This document shows positions 7,634-17,366 of a stretch of 64,000 nt of DNA, one piece after another. The stretch is taken from NCBI GenBank assembly GCA_050745265.1, contig JBOGKE010000027.1, forward strand, positions 1-64,000, written 5' to 3'. Below the pieces are notes generated by a model. It saw nothing but the letters and a program-made list of their open reading frames with translations, was not told the DNA's origin and searched no databases. The DNA comes from RH2-MAG17b sp050745265 (GTDB lineage Bacteria > Acidobacteriota > Terriglobia > UBA7540). The stretch's first letter is position 1, and each line of letters begins with the position of its first letter. The translations under genes were made by a program, and so were the position numbers.

Positions 7634-10600
7634 ATGAGAGCCACCTTTTGCGTGTCGGCATTGGTGCTCATACTTGTCCTTTGTTTTCCACCGCCGGGCA
7701 AATGCTCGAGCAAAGCTGCGCGCGCCGAAGCCGGCGCCCCGGCCGCGCGCTCGTCGGTTGCCGAGGGTGTTCCATCCAGCGTCACCATCCCAGGACCGTT
7801 GCGGTCGTTCTTGCGCATGGCCGGAATCAGCCAAGAGGCATCTCCTTCGGCAGTGCTGCCGCTTCTCGCCCGCGAAGTGTCGCTGCACGGCTACGATTGG
7901 CACGGCAAGAGCCCCAAGCCCACCGAGTATCTGATCCTGCTGAGAGGCTATTTGGAACATTCGCGGGAGCTGCTTGCTCTCGCCGGCCCTGAGGGCGTGA
8001 TCAAAATCGCCCGGTGCGGCGAGGCCCAACCGCTCCTCCGGATTCTCGGATACAAACTCCGCGAGGCATGCGGATCCGGCGTTTCGCTCGAAGCGGCCCA
8101 GCCCAAAAAGGCTTTTCTTACCATCGATTCCGGCTTTCCCCTGGCCGATCTCGAGGGCACGCTGCGCGGCGGACCGCCGTTCAACTACTCATTTACTTCT
8201 TCCACGGTGCCGGTGTTGTTCGCGCCAAACGACTGGACCTTCAACGGCCCATCCCAAAAGGTGCTGCGACCCGCCACGCGACCGGGTGCGCCACGTGGCG
8301 TCATTGACTCTCTGGTCCGTGACCCGGCGCTCGCTCGTCTGTACTGGGCGCTCTCCCGGATGGACGTGGGCACGCGACGGTACTTGGAGCAGACCGTGGG
8401 GGTCGAGAAACTCACTCCTTTCGCCGCGGGCCTCGATTTTTACGGCGGCACGATCGTCATCCGCTCCGGGCGAGTGGTGGTGCCCGGAGGGGTTTCCGCC
8501 GAGCCGGCATGGCAGCATCTCGTAGGAGCGAGTCCGGCTTCACCGGATCGATTTGTCACGAACCTGCTGTCGAAAGACGAAGGCTGGATGGCAGCTTATT
8601 TCGACGCGCTGTCACGAATCCCTCCCAACCAACAGACGTATTTCACCGAGACTCAACGGCTGCGGAACTTTTATCGCGCTTTGCGAGGGCGCAACCCGTC
8701 ACCCGGGCCCGCGGCGCCGGTTTTCCGGCCTGACCCCGGCCTGTTGCTGCTCGTCACCCGGCTCGAGATCGGACCCAACGGCGAGCCGCACATCCCCGGG
8801 GGACCCGGCGCCTGGCGGGATGTCCTCGGCCGCGATCGGAAGAATGACTACAAAGTCGTCCGCGAGTGGTCCCGGCGCTCGGGAAGCTTGAAAACGCCGG
8901 ATCAGGTGGTGGCGGCAATGTTTGGGCTGTCGCGGGTCACCTCGGAAGCAGGGCCGCTGCATCTGTTTCTGATTTTGAGCGAGATCGACCGCCGCCGGTC
9001 GCCCGATGAGCGCCTGAGTCCGGACACGGTCCGCCTCATGGGTGAGAAATTCTCGCGTTTCGGCGACCAGTACCTCATTTTTTCTGAGTTCCAGGCTTTG
9101 AACGATGCCTCGGTCGCCCGTTACCTCGACGTCGCGCAGAGCCTTGATCACATCCGCGATGCCACGGTGCGCTCCGACGCGATTGGCATTTTTCAGGCGG
9201 ACGCAAGCCTTTGGGAAATCCTGGCGCGCCAGGGAGAAATCCCGCTTTCGCGATGGAATGATTCCTGGCAGCGTGTGATCCGGCCTTTCGCGCACGTCCG
9301 CTCGTCGGCCCAGCTTTTTGACGCTGCCGAGCGGTCCGTTTCTGCGCTGCTCCGCGGCGCGCTCGGCACGGCTCGTTCTCCCGAGGGTGAGCTAGTCGAG
9401 CTCCTCGCCGGACCCGCTTCCACGACGCCGGACAGCCAGCGGGTCAGGCAGGAGATGGCGGATCGGATCCGCGCCGCCATGGAGGCCCAAGGCCTCATTT
9501 CCGTCGACACGCTGTTTGCGCTGGGCGGCGACCTGAACAGCATGGCTCGCGGAAGGCCGGCGCCGGGAGACGGGCTCGCGCTCGCTGGAGAGCTTCGCGA
9601 GGCTAAAGCGCCGAAACCGCTCTTTAGCAGCGGCGAACGGGCGGAGTGGAGTTACGGCCTCTTTGGCAGTCCGCACATCGTGGCAGAAACGTCTTTCGAT
9701 TTACCCAAAATCCTCAGGTCTCACTCCACGCGCCGGCAGCTTCTCGCGGCGCGCAGCGACCTTGTGCCGTTCCTTAGGGATGCGCTGGTGGGGCTCAACT
9801 ACGCTTACTACCAGTCTCCGGGCGCGCAGGTTCTTTACAACGATCCGATGTTTGTGCGAACGCACGATTTTTCGGCGGAAGCGATTGTCGGGAGAGATCA
9901 ATCCTGGAAGACACCGAGCATCCTTGGGCGCGGCTGGACGGCCAGCGGCGGCGCGCACCTCGCAGGCTCGCTTGCCGATCTGCCTTACGTGCTGGCTGAG
10001 GTAGAGCAAAACTTCATTTCACCCGAACACACTCAGGCGCTGATCTGGGAAGACCTGGTACCGACGCTCCTTATGAATTCGGTGGTGCCGCGATGGTGGC
10101 GCGTCAGCTCGAACGAGCTCTCGGCGGTAGCGCTCTACGAGCAGATGGGAGACGACCTCGTCGGCTCCGCTGCGGCGAACCCGGAGCTGCGGCAGAAGGT
10201 GATGGATATTCTCGCCGCACGCCTCCTGCCGCGGCAATTTGATGCTTTGGACAGCGCCCTCCGCGACGGACGGCGCGAGGACGCGCTCGACCGGCTGGCG
10301 CCGGCGGACATCTTTTACCTCGCGTCCGAATTCAGGCGGCGATTTCCGCAGGACGACGCCGAGTGGGGAAAAGCAGGCGGAGAGCTGAATCAGTTGAGCC
10401 AGCGTGATCCCGACGACACCAATGGGCAGCGGATCGAGACCGACTTTGGCGTGCCGCATCCGGCGCTCGCGCAAACTTACGCGCGCGAGCTGCTGAACGT
10501 CAAGCCGATTCCTACGTTTATGGATTATTCGAGCGAGCTGCTGGCCGAGTCTTGGCAGTCGAACAACTTATACTGGGCGTGCCTCGCGGACAAATTGGGC

Positions 10601-10777
10601 TATCAGCCTGTCATGCTGAACGTACTCATCCCTGAACTGACCCGCCGGATGGTTTCGAAAATCTTTGCCACCGATCTGGAGGACCGGCCGGCCCTGCTTC
10701 GCGCCTTGCGCCAGACGGGTGAGGAGTTCCAAAAAGCTTCACTGACACCCGGACCGAAACCTGCTTCCGGCTTTTGA
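7634..10777 (+). CDS. Large exported protein of unknown function (1047 aa)
   Basis: ATG 7634 follows GGAGG at good spacing. The protein opens with a signal peptide (MRATFCVSALVLILVLCF) and has no further membrane helix. The rest is soluble, rich in Arg, Leu and Pro, and mostly helical in appearance, with no motif I recognise and no cofactor-binding signature. The segment AYYQSPGAQVLYNDPMFVRT near residue 730 is a distinctive landmark for database comparison. The VWA gene starts 68 bases downstream on the same strand and may be co-transcribed. A link to VWFA-related exported proteins is suggested only by that adjacency. Confidence 0.85.
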   Translation: MRATFCVSALVLILVLCFPPPGKCSSKAARAEAGAPAARSSVAEGVPSSVTIPGPLRSFLRMAGISQEASPSAVLPLLAREVSLHGYDWHGKSPKPTEYLILLRGYLEHSRELLALAGPEGVIKIARCGEAQPLLRILGYKLREACGSGVSLEAAQPKKAFLTIDSGFPLADLEGTLRGGPPFNYSFTSSTVPVLFAPNDWTFNGPSQKVLRPATRPGAPRGVIDSLVRDPALARLYWALSRMDVGTRRYLEQTVGVEKLTPFAAGLDFYGGTIVIRSGRVVVPGGVSAEPAWQHLVGASPASPDRFVTNLLSKDEGWMAAYFDALSRIPPNQQTYFTETQRLRNFYRALRGRNPSPGPAAPVFRPDPGLLLLVTRLEIGPNGEPHIPGGPGAWRDVLGRDRKNDYKVVREWSRRSGSLKTPDQVVAAMFGLSRVTSEAGPLHLFLILSEIDRRRSPDERLSPDTVRLMGEKFSRFGDQYLIFSEFQALNDASVARYLDVAQSLDHIRDATVRSDAIGIFQADASLWEILARQGEIPLSRWNDSWQRVIRPFAHVRSSAQLFDAAERSVSALLRGALGTARSPEGELVELLAGPASTTPDSQRVRQEMADRIRAAMEAQGLISVDTLFALGGDLNSMARGRPAPGDGLALAGELREAKAPKPLFSSGERAEWSYGLFGSPHIVAETSFDLPKILRSHSTRRQLLAARSDLVPFLRDALVGLNYAYYQSPGAQVLYNDPMFVRTHDFSAEAIVGRDQSWKTPSILGRGWTASGGAHLAGSLADLPYVLAEVEQNFISPEHTQALIWEDLVPTLLMNSVVPRWWRVSSNELSAVALYEQMGDDLVGSAAANPELRQKVMDILAARLLPRQFDALDSALRDGRREDALDRLAPADIFYLASEFRRRFPQDDAEWGKAGGELNQLSQRDPDDTNGQRIETDFGVPHPALAQTYARELLNVKPIPTFMDYSSELLAESWQSNNLYWACLADKLGYQPVMLNVLIPELTRRMVSKIFATDLEDRPALLRALRQTGEEFQKASLTPGPKPASGF

Positions 10778-10845
10778 ACGTTCTCAGGGACGACGAATCC
10801 GCGTGAGTTCGTGAGCAAAAAGCGCAGCAAACTGAAGGGTGAGCC

Positions 10846-11880
10846 ATGTCAAACCGATGCCTTACAATGCTCCTGATTTTCGCTGCCGTCCTCCCCGGTT
10901 CTGCAGCCCGCGCAAAGGCGCAAAACATCGAAACCTCGACTGAAGTTCTCCATCGAACCGTCAATCTGGTGCAGCTCGACGTGGCCGTCACCGACAAGAA
11001 AGGGAATTACGTGAGCGGTTTGCGTCCGTGGAACTTCAAGATTTACGAAGACGGCATCCCAGAGGAAGTTACTTTCTTCGCAGCCGAAAACGGACCGCTT
11101 CGCAGAGTGGCGGATTTTACACCGGGAGCCGGCAAGCCGATGGTGGTTGAGCCGCAGCGCGCAGTGGCGAGCCGCAGCGTGTTCATGCTCTTCGATACCA
11201 GCAACTACATGTACCGGGATTTTGTTTTCGCCCAGGACGCGATTGCCGAGTTCGTGCGCTCGCTCGACCCGCTGGATCGCGTAGCGTTCTATTCGTATAG
11301 CCGCGATTTTTCGCGGGGCGCGCTGCTGACGGCCAGCCGATCCGTGGTCCTGCACGGCGTCCGGGCCACGGTTGCTGGCGACGATGCCGCGCTTTACGAC
11401 AGCATGCTGATGACGCTCGAAGATGCCTCGCGTTTTACCGGCCGCAGAGTGGTGGTGGTTTTCTCGAACGGTCCGGACAATTCGAGCATGGTCGCGCCCG
11501 AGAACGTACTCGAATTCGCGCAGTCGAAGGGGATACCGATTTACATGATCTGCACTCAGCAAGCCAAGCTGGATCCTATCTCCACCGCGGTGTTCGACCG
11601 GATCAGCGCCGGGACGGGCGGCAAAGCGTATTTTGCGAAAAATTGGGAAGAGCAGCAAAAGGCGTTTGGCTCAGTCCGAGAGGACTTGGCGCACCTCTAC
11701 TCGCTCAGCTACTACCCGCGCGTGAATCCCAATCGCGGCTGGCGGAAGGTCACCGTTCAATTGGCGGGCGTGAGGCTGAAAAAGTACCACATCCGGACGA
11801 GGACGGGCTATCGTCCGCAGCCGGTGAACCTCGCGGGCGATACGATTCCCCCGCCCTTGAGCATCGATCCCCACCCATAA
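10846..11880 (+). CDS. Exported VWFA-related domain protein
   Basis: The 344-residue protein has a signal peptide (MLLIFAAVLPGSAARAKA). An N-terminal beta-rich segment (VNLVQLDVAVTDKKGNYVSG, then FKIYEDGIPEEV) is characteristic of acidobacterial VWFA-related proteins. The von Willebrand A domain follows from about residue 105: FMLFDTSNYM holds the metal-site aspartate, and RRVVVVFSNGPDNSS and GGKAYFAKNWEEQ follow. In the first motif the usual DxSxS has Tyr in the last Ser position, so metal binding may be altered. It lies downstream of the large unknown exported protein and converges with a TPR gene across a repeat. Confidence 0.85.
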   Translation: MSNRCLTMLLIFAAVLPGSAARAKAQNIETSTEVLHRTVNLVQLDVAVTDKKGNYVSGLRPWNFKIYEDGIPEEVTFFAAENGPLRRVADFTPGAGKPMVVEPQRAVASRSVFMLFDTSNYMYRDFVFAQDAIAEFVRSLDPLDRVAFYSYSRDFSRGALLTASRSVVLHGVRATVAGDDAALYDSMLMTLEDASRFTGRRVVVVFSNGPDNSSMVAPENVLEFAQSKGIPIYMICTQQAKLDPISTAVFDRISAGTGGKAYFAKNWEEQQKAFGSVREDLAHLYSLSYYPRVNPNRGWRKVTVQLAGVRLKKYHIRTRTGYRPQPVNLAGDTIPPPLSIDPHP

Positions 11881-11885
11881 ACGAC

Positions 11886-11972
11886 CGTAGCGCCGCCCTT
11901 CAGGGCGGCAGGTGGTGATCTGCGAAGTAGTAGCGCCCGCGAGGGCGGCAGGTGGGCGAAAGCCCGGCGTGA
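11886..11972. repeat. Repeat family B (copy 1) between convergent genes
   Basis: The unit starts gtagcgccgcccttcaggg, with a second half containing gggcgaaagcccggcg, which forms hairpins. Related copies lie at 21139-21189, 22264-22418 and 42281-42333, with a more distant one near 35128-35222. Its place between two converging stop codons would suit a transcription barrier, but there is no T-run. Confidence 0.6.
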
Positions 11973-11992
11973 CGTTCGCGGCCAGAACTCTT

Positions 11993-13087
11993 CTATCGGT
12001 TCGCGTCGCGTGCGGGATCGGAAGCGAGGTAGTGCTGTAAGCGGCGGAGATCGTTTTGGATGTCAGGGCGCCGCGGCTCGAGCTTCAGGGCAAGCGAGTA
12101 CTCGTGAAGCGCGGCTTGATAATGCCGGCTTTTCTGGAACACGATCCCGAGACCCGCGTGTGCGGTGGCCGAATCGGGGTTGATCTTGAGAGCCTCTTCG
12201 AACTGCCTCCGCGCCCCGGTTAAGTCGCCCCTCTTCGACAACGCGCCGCCAAGATTCGAGTGTGCCTGCCACGAACCCGGATCGAGCCGGATCGCTTCGG
12301 TGTACTGAGCGACGGCGGCATTGGGGTTGCCTTCCTGCTCCAAGGTCGCGCCCAGATTGTTGTGAGCGCGCGCGTCTTCCGGCCCAAGGCGGATCGCCTT
12401 CCGAAACTCAGCCTCGGCCTCCGGCAGATCGCCCTTGGCCATGAGCGCCAAGCCAAGATTATAATGGGGAAGTTCAACGCTCGGTTCCATCGCGACGGCT
12501 TGCCGGTCCGCCGCGAGCGCTCCGTCAATGTTGCCCGTCATCCGCAGCATCGCCCCGAGATTCGCCGCGACGAAGGGGTTGGCTGGATTAGCAAGCCCAG
12601 CGGCTCGGTACTGCGCCGCCGCCTCGGCATATCGTTTCTGCTGGGCCAGCGCGTAGCCGAGATTGAAGTGGACCGTGGCGTTGTCGGATCCAAGCTCTAG
12701 AGCCGCGTGGTATTCACGCTCGGCTTGAGCGTAGCGGCCTTGTTTCACCAGTAAGGCGCCACGCTCGATGTGCTGTAAGACCTGGTCGTGGGGATCGTTC
12801 TCGACGGCGGGCGGGGTGACTTCAGCTTCGGCGCCGGCATGGTCCGCCGCGCGAAGTGCGCTGAAAAGCACGGGGGCTGCGCCCACGCGCTTCAGTTTGG
12901 CGAGATAATCCCGGCTCGGCTGAAACGAGATTCCGCGCTCGCTGACGAGCGCGGCCACGCGGTCGCTTGATACCCCGCCTGCGACCAAGCCCATCACTTG
13001 CGTCTCGGATAGAGGCCGCTGGGTTGTGGCGCCCGCGCCTCCGAGCGCTGTGATCAGCAGTAGACAGACTGCCCACTTGACTGGCAT
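11993..13087 (-). CDS. Exported tetratricopeptide-repeat protein
   Basis: The 364-residue protein starts MPVKWAVCLLLITALGGAGA, a signal peptide. Residues about 25-95 form a non-TPR segment (LSETQVMGLVAGGVSSDRVA, with SERGISF) that looks like a small helical domain. From about residue 105 to 350 at least six TPR units follow (GRYAQAEREYHAALELG, KRYAEAAAQYRAAGLANP, GNPNAAVAQYTEAIRLDP and others). It is probably periplasmic and protein-binding. No operon partner is visible. Confidence 0.85.
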   Translation of the reverse strand: MPVKWAVCLLLITALGGAGATTQRPLSETQVMGLVAGGVSSDRVAALVSERGISFQPSRDYLAKLKRVGAAPVLFSALRAADHAGAEAEVTPPAVENDPHDQVLQHIERGALLVKQGRYAQAEREYHAALELGSDNATVHFNLGYALAQQKRYAEAAAQYRAAGLANPANPFVAANLGAMLRMTGNIDGALAADRQAVAMEPSVELPHYNLGLALMAKGDLPEAEAEFRKAIRLGPEDARAHNNLGATLEQEGNPNAAVAQYTEAIRLDPGSWQAHSNLGGALSKRGDLTGARRQFEEALKINPDSATAHAGLGIVFQKSRHYQAALHEYSLALKLEPRRPDIQNDLRRLQHYLASDPARDANR

Positions 13088-13195
13088 CGAGATCGGCCTC
13101 CGGCCTGGGTGCCTGCTTGCTTAAGAACATTTTAATCTGTGGCGTTGCGGTTGGACAAGACCAGCGCGCTGGCCGTGAGAAGGGCCGCCGCGAGC

Positions 13196-13316
13196 AGCTG
13201 CTGAAAAACGTGTTGCTGCGGCTTTATGCCGCCATTCGGCCGTTGAGGATGTTGGCTTTGTGGCGATGCAAAATCGCCGCTACTCCGTTCAGACAGGTTT
13301 TTCAACATCCTGCAGG
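13196..13316. repeat. Palindromic repeat, family D outer arms
   Basis: Left arm gctgctgaaaaacgtgttg and right arm caggtttttcaacatcctgc are inverted relative to each other and resemble the outermost arms at 342-685 and 28172-28520. The centre holds ggcggctttatgccgcc-like and tggcgatgcaaaatcgcc-like hairpins rather than the tcattctgag module. It fills most of the gap from 13088 to 13363. Confidence 0.45.
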
Positions 13317-13363
13317 AACCGGCAGACGGTATCTCGTCGCCGACGGGAGGATCAAAACACCCG

Positions 13364-13957
13364 ATGACGATCAAGCCGACAACGATCGAGGGCGACCGCC
13401 TCCGCCTGGAGCCGATCGGGCCCGCGTACCTGGATGCGCTGGCGGAGTTTGGTGTCAATCCGGACCTGTGGCGCTACCGGCCCGACAGCGTCAGCACGCG
13501 CGAGCAGATGCAGTCATACATTCAGCGAATCCTCGACCGGCAGGAGGAGGGCACAGAATTGGGCTTTGTCATTGTCGAGCGTGCGTCGAATCGCGTCGCA
13601 GGTTCAACCCGCTTCATGGATATCGACGTCCCAAACCGCGGGGTCGAGATCGGGGGGACGTTTATCGCTCCACAGTGGCAGCGGACGTTCGTCAACACTG
13701 AGACCAAGTACGTGATGCTGCGGCACGCTTTCGAAACGTGGGGCTGCATCCGCGTTTGCCTCAAAACGGACTCGCTCAACGAACGCTCGCGCCAGGCGAT
13801 TTTGCGGCTCGGCGCGAAGGAAGAAGGAACGCTTCGCAATCACATGATCATGTCCGGCGGGCGCGTGCGGCACAGCGTCTATTACAGCATCCTCGACACG
13901 GAGTGGCCTGCTGTTAAGGCCGGCCTCGAAGCCAAACTGCGCCGGACGGCGCCGTAA
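13364..13957 (+). CDS. GNAT-family N-acetyltransferase (RimJ/RimL-like)
   Basis: The 197-residue protein starts IEGDRLRLEPIGPAYLDAL, the usual opening of RimJ/RimL-type acetyltransferases. It continues with GFVIVERASNRVAGSTRFM and GVEIGGTFIAPQWQRT, and an acetyl-CoA region with NERSRQAILRLGAKEEGTLRNH, all standard for the family. The substrate is unknown; relatives acetylate ribosomal protein N-termini or small amines. GGGAGG lies about 12 bases before the ATG. Confidence 0.9.
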   Translation: MTIKPTTIEGDRLRLEPIGPAYLDALAEFGVNPDLWRYRPDSVSTREQMQSYIQRILDRQEEGTELGFVIVERASNRVAGSTRFMDIDVPNRGVEIGGTFIAPQWQRTFVNTETKYVMLRHAFETWGCIRVCLKTDSLNERSRQAILRLGAKEEGTLRNHMIMSGGRVRHSVYYSILDTEWPAVKAGLEAKLRRTAP

Positions 13958-14024
13958 TAACGCGGCGCCATGCGATTGCTGCGGCGAGCGGAGGTTGCCG
14001 GCCCGAATGGGCTGTTCCCCGCGT

Positions 14025-14816
14025 TTATCGGGTTGCGCGTTCTCGGGGCGCTGAATTACGAGGTTGCCCCGGCGGATCGTATTTCCCAGTCAAGGCGCGC
14101 CACCGCAGCGCCACGAGCTCCCCCATCATTCTGGCCGAATCCCGCGCGAACCGCACGCGTGTGTCGGGATCATCATTCCAGTGGACGGGCACTTCGAGGA
14201 TTTTCCCGCCCGAGCGCTGGATCAGGAACAGCACCTCAGGATCAAATCCGAAGCCTTGCGCGCGCTGCAACTCGAACGCGCGGCGCGCCGTTTCGCCCCG
14301 AAAGAGCTTAAACCCGCACTGCGTATCGCGTAAGTCGAGTCCCGTTAAGGCGCGCACCAGGACGTTGAAGAACCGCCCGCCCCATTCGCGCAGCAGCGGC
14401 TGGTGGACCCCGATCAAATCCCGCCGGAGCGCTCTCGATCCGATTGCGGCGTCCGCCTGTGACGTCTCAAGCTCACTGAGCAGCCGGTCTGCTTCCTCGA
14501 TCTGCGTCGAGAGGTCTGCGTCCGCGAGCAGAACGAAGACGCCGCGCGCTTCAAGAAACCCCCGCCGGACGCTGTAGCCTTTGCCCCGGTTGGATTCATT
14601 GCGGAGCACCCTCAGGCCAGGCCAACGCGCTGCAGCCTCCGTGAGGAGAGCGGGCATGGCATCGCTAGAGCCATCGTCGACGACAATCACCTCAACGGGA
14701 AAGTTTCTGGAGCTGATGAAGCGGCTCACGGACTCAAGCGAGCTCGGGATTCTTCGAGCCTCATTGTATGCGGGAATGACGATGCTCAGGAACGGCTTCG
14801 ATTCAGGAGAAATCAT
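14025..14816 (-). CDS. Family 2 glycosyltransferase (DPG-synthase-like)
   Basis: The 263-residue protein has a GT-A fold: FLSIVIPAYNEARRIPSSLE at the N-terminus, VEVIVVDDGSSD, and LLADADLST (the DxD metal/nucleotide-sugar site). It continues with GSRALRRDLIGVHQPLLREW and DTQCGFKLFRGE, which match dolichyl/polyprenyl-phosphate glucosyl- or mannosyl-transferases. No C-terminal membrane helices are seen. It lies 137 bases downstream of the PrsT-like gene in the same direction as EpsI and the exosortase, suggesting a role in the same surface-polymer pathway. GTG at 14819 is an alternative start. Confidence 0.88.
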   Translation of the reverse strand: MISPESKPFLSIVIPAYNEARRIPSSLESVSRFISSRNFPVEVIVVDDGSSDAMPALLTEAAARWPGLRVLRNESNRGKGYSVRRGFLEARGVFVLLADADLSTQIEEADRLLSELETSQADAAIGSRALRRDLIGVHQPLLREWGGRFFNVLVRALTGLDLRDTQCGFKLFRGETARRAFELQRAQGFGFDPEVLFLIQRSGGKILEVPVHWNDDPDTRVRFARDSARMMGELVALRWRALTGKYDPPGQPRNSAPRERATR

Positions 14817-14953
14817 CACCGTTGTTGCCGCCCGTCGTCGACGGGGCCTTCCCGAACCGCGCGCCCGGCGAAGGCGCGCGGGGAGAAGCCCGGTTGATCG
14901 CGCCGCAGCGGGACAAACCGGGCGGGAGTCGGATCGGAACGAACGCCGTCGGC

Positions 14954-17263
14954 TCAGCCACGCAACGCGGCGAGCTGCTGGCGGATTTTGCCCGCGTCCC
15001 GGAACTTCGGGTTGATGGAGAGGGTCCGCTCGAATTCCGCCCGTGCTTCGGCGCGGTTGCCGAGCTTCTCGTAAGCGAGCCCGAGATGGTAGTGCACCGC
15101 TGCATCGCGGGGCGACTTCCCGGCAGCCTGCTTGAACATATTGAGCGCGAGCTGGTAATTCCCGCGGTGAAAGTAGGCGCTCCCCAAAGTGTCCACCGCC
15201 GCGGGTGAGTCGGGCATGGCGCGGACCGCTGACTGGGCAAGCGAAAGCGCAACGTCCAGGTTCTGGTCATGCTCGATCATGAGATACGCGAGGTTGTTCT
15301 GCGCGGGCGCGTAGTCGGGCCGCAATTGTAGCACCTCGTGATAGAGGTCCTGGGCCTTTTGCCAGTCCCCGGCGTTGTCGTCGATCTCCGCCAGCGCAAA
15401 GTACGCCCGGATATCGCGCGGGTTCGCCTGAATCGCCTGCTGATAGGTGCCATCCGCCGCGCTCGTCGAGCCCATCTGCATCTGGATTTGACCCAGCACG
15501 AGCAGTGCGTCAAGGTTTTTTTTGTCCAGGCGCGCAGCCTGAGCCGCCGCGGCTTCGGCGTGCGGCCAATCGCGCTCGGAGACATACACGCCCGCGAGCA
15601 AAAGATAGGAGGAGCTGTTTGCCGGCGATTTGGTGATCTCGGCGTTGATCGCCTGGATCGCCTGGGCCGGCTGCTTCTGGGCCAAATCGGAGTTGACGAG
15701 ACCCTGCAAAGCCGCGGTGTAGCCAGGATCCCGATCGAGCGCCTGACGGAAGAGCTGTTGCGCCTGTGCGTATTTTTTCTGCCCGAGGAAGAAACCGCCT
15801 TGCGCGGAATATCCCGCCGGGCTTCCAGGCGCGGCCTGGACCGCCTGCTTCAGGGCGGCCTCGGCGGCGGCAAGATCCTTTTGCCGCAGGTCGCCCTGCG
15901 CCTCAAGGATGTATCCCTGCGGTGAGTTCGGAGCGAGGCGGATCAGCTTCGACGATACCTGCTTGAGCAGGTCCATATCGCCCTTCTCGAGCGCCGTGGC
16001 GGCAAGCGCGGTAAGGATCTTTGACTCGACAAACCGGCTGAAGATGCTCATTCTGACGGGCAGACGGGCGGCCTCACGCCACTCGGCTTCGCCGCGGTCG
16101 GTCTGGCCCGTCATGGCGAACGCGACGCCGAGATAGTAGTGCGCGGCGGCGTTGTCGGGCTCGGACTTCAAGAGCGGACCCAGCGTGTTGATGGCCGCAT
16201 TCGGGTCGTTCTGGCTCTCTTCGATCTCGCTCATCAGGACCAGCCCGCCAGGATCTTTGGAATTCTTCTTGAGGACTGGAGCGATGGTTTGCGACGCCTG
16301 GTCGGGCTGCCGGTTGAGAATCTGGAGCTCGGCGTAAATCTCCCGCGCGTTATTGTCGTGCGGATGCTCATTCGTGAGCGAGGCGAACTCGGCTAAGGCC
16401 TTCGAAAACTGGCCTGTCTCGTAATAGAACCCTCCGAGCATGGCGTAAGCCGTGGGATCATCCGGCATCGACTTCTTGGCGGCCATCAGCACCTGCGCGG
16501 CTTGGTCCCGCTTCCCTTCGAGTACGTACAGATTGGCCAATGAGGCGGAAGGCAAGGGGCTCTTTGGCTGCAGGCTGATCGCCTTCTGAAACTCCTGTTC
16601 CGCATCGCCAAATCGGCGCTCAGAAATGTAAAAGTTGCCGAGCGCCATTCGCGCGTTGGCGGATTTCGGATCGATTTCGACCGCCTTTTGAAAGCTGGTC
16701 TCGGCGGCGCCCGTCTGTTTTGCGGCAAGCTGCAGCACCGCCCTGGTGAGGTACAAGTCGGCGCGGCGCGGCTGAAGCTGAATCGCACTCTGCATCTCCG
16801 CGAGCGATGCGTCCAGGTTCGAAAGCCCCGCGTTCGCGCCCGCCTCCACCACAAGGGCGTCGACGTTCTTCGGGTCTGTCTTGAGCACGGCGTCGGCCTG
16901 CGCGAGCGCGTCTTTGAAGTCGCGGCCCGCCAGCAGGATCCTGCCGAAGGCGGTGCGCGCCTTGAGGTCGCTCGGGCGGAGCTTGACGGCGCGCGCCAGC
17001 TGGCGAGCAGCGTCGCCGAGAGCGCCCAGCTTGAGATTGGATCTCGCGAGCTGATAGTAGGCAGGCTCGAAATCCGGATCGATCTTAATCGCGTTCGTAA
17101 ACTGAATCACCGCGTCACGGTATTCGCCCTTGGCGAAAAAGCGCACACCACTCTGATAGTACTTCTGCTTGCGAACATTTGGATCGCGGCTGCATCCGGC
17201 AACCAGCCCCGCGAGCGCCAAGAGGATTACCACCTGCCTCGACCGGCGCGAAGTGATGATCAT
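14954..17263 (-). CDS. PrsT-like TPR lipoprotein of an exosortase locus
   Basis: The 769-residue protein begins with a lipoprotein signal (LLALAGLVAGCSRDP, lipobox ending in Cys), so it is probably anchored to a membrane outside the cytoplasm. More than fifteen TPR units fill the rest (GEYRDAVIQFTNAIKIDP, RFGDAEQEFQKAISLQP, GNRAEARAEFERTLSINP and others). Length, lipobox and position 103 bases after epsI match the PEP-CTERM system TPR lipoproteins known as PrsT. AAGGAG precedes the ATG. Its molecular role in exosortase systems is unproven in the family. Confidence 0.85.
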   Translation of the reverse strand: MIITSRRSRQVVILLALAGLVAGCSRDPNVRKQKYYQSGVRFFAKGEYRDAVIQFTNAIKIDPDFEPAYYQLARSNLKLGALGDAARQLARAVKLRPSDLKARTAFGRILLAGRDFKDALAQADAVLKTDPKNVDALVVEAGANAGLSNLDASLAEMQSAIQLQPRRADLYLTRAVLQLAAKQTGAAETSFQKAVEIDPKSANARMALGNFYISERRFGDAEQEFQKAISLQPKSPLPSASLANLYVLEGKRDQAAQVLMAAKKSMPDDPTAYAMLGGFYYETGQFSKALAEFASLTNEHPHDNNAREIYAELQILNRQPDQASQTIAPVLKKNSKDPGGLVLMSEIEESQNDPNAAINTLGPLLKSEPDNAAAHYYLGVAFAMTGQTDRGEAEWREAARLPVRMSIFSRFVESKILTALAATALEKGDMDLLKQVSSKLIRLAPNSPQGYILEAQGDLRQKDLAAAEAALKQAVQAAPGSPAGYSAQGGFFLGQKKYAQAQQLFRQALDRDPGYTAALQGLVNSDLAQKQPAQAIQAINAEITKSPANSSSYLLLAGVYVSERDWPHAEAAAAQAARLDKKNLDALLVLGQIQMQMGSTSAADGTYQQAIQANPRDIRAYFALAEIDDNAGDWQKAQDLYHEVLQLRPDYAPAQNNLAYLMIEHDQNLDVALSLAQSAVRAMPDSPAAVDTLGSAYFHRGNYQLALNMFKQAAGKSPRDAAVHYHLGLAYEKLGNRAEARAEFERTLSINPKFRDAGKIRQQLAALRG

Positions 17264-17366
17264 GATTTCTCCTTGCCTGCTATCGTCCTGCCGGAGCCTC
17301 GCGGCGCAGACGCCGCACCTTCTCGGTTTTCCGCAGAGGACCGGCGCTTCAGCACTTTTCCGCGAC

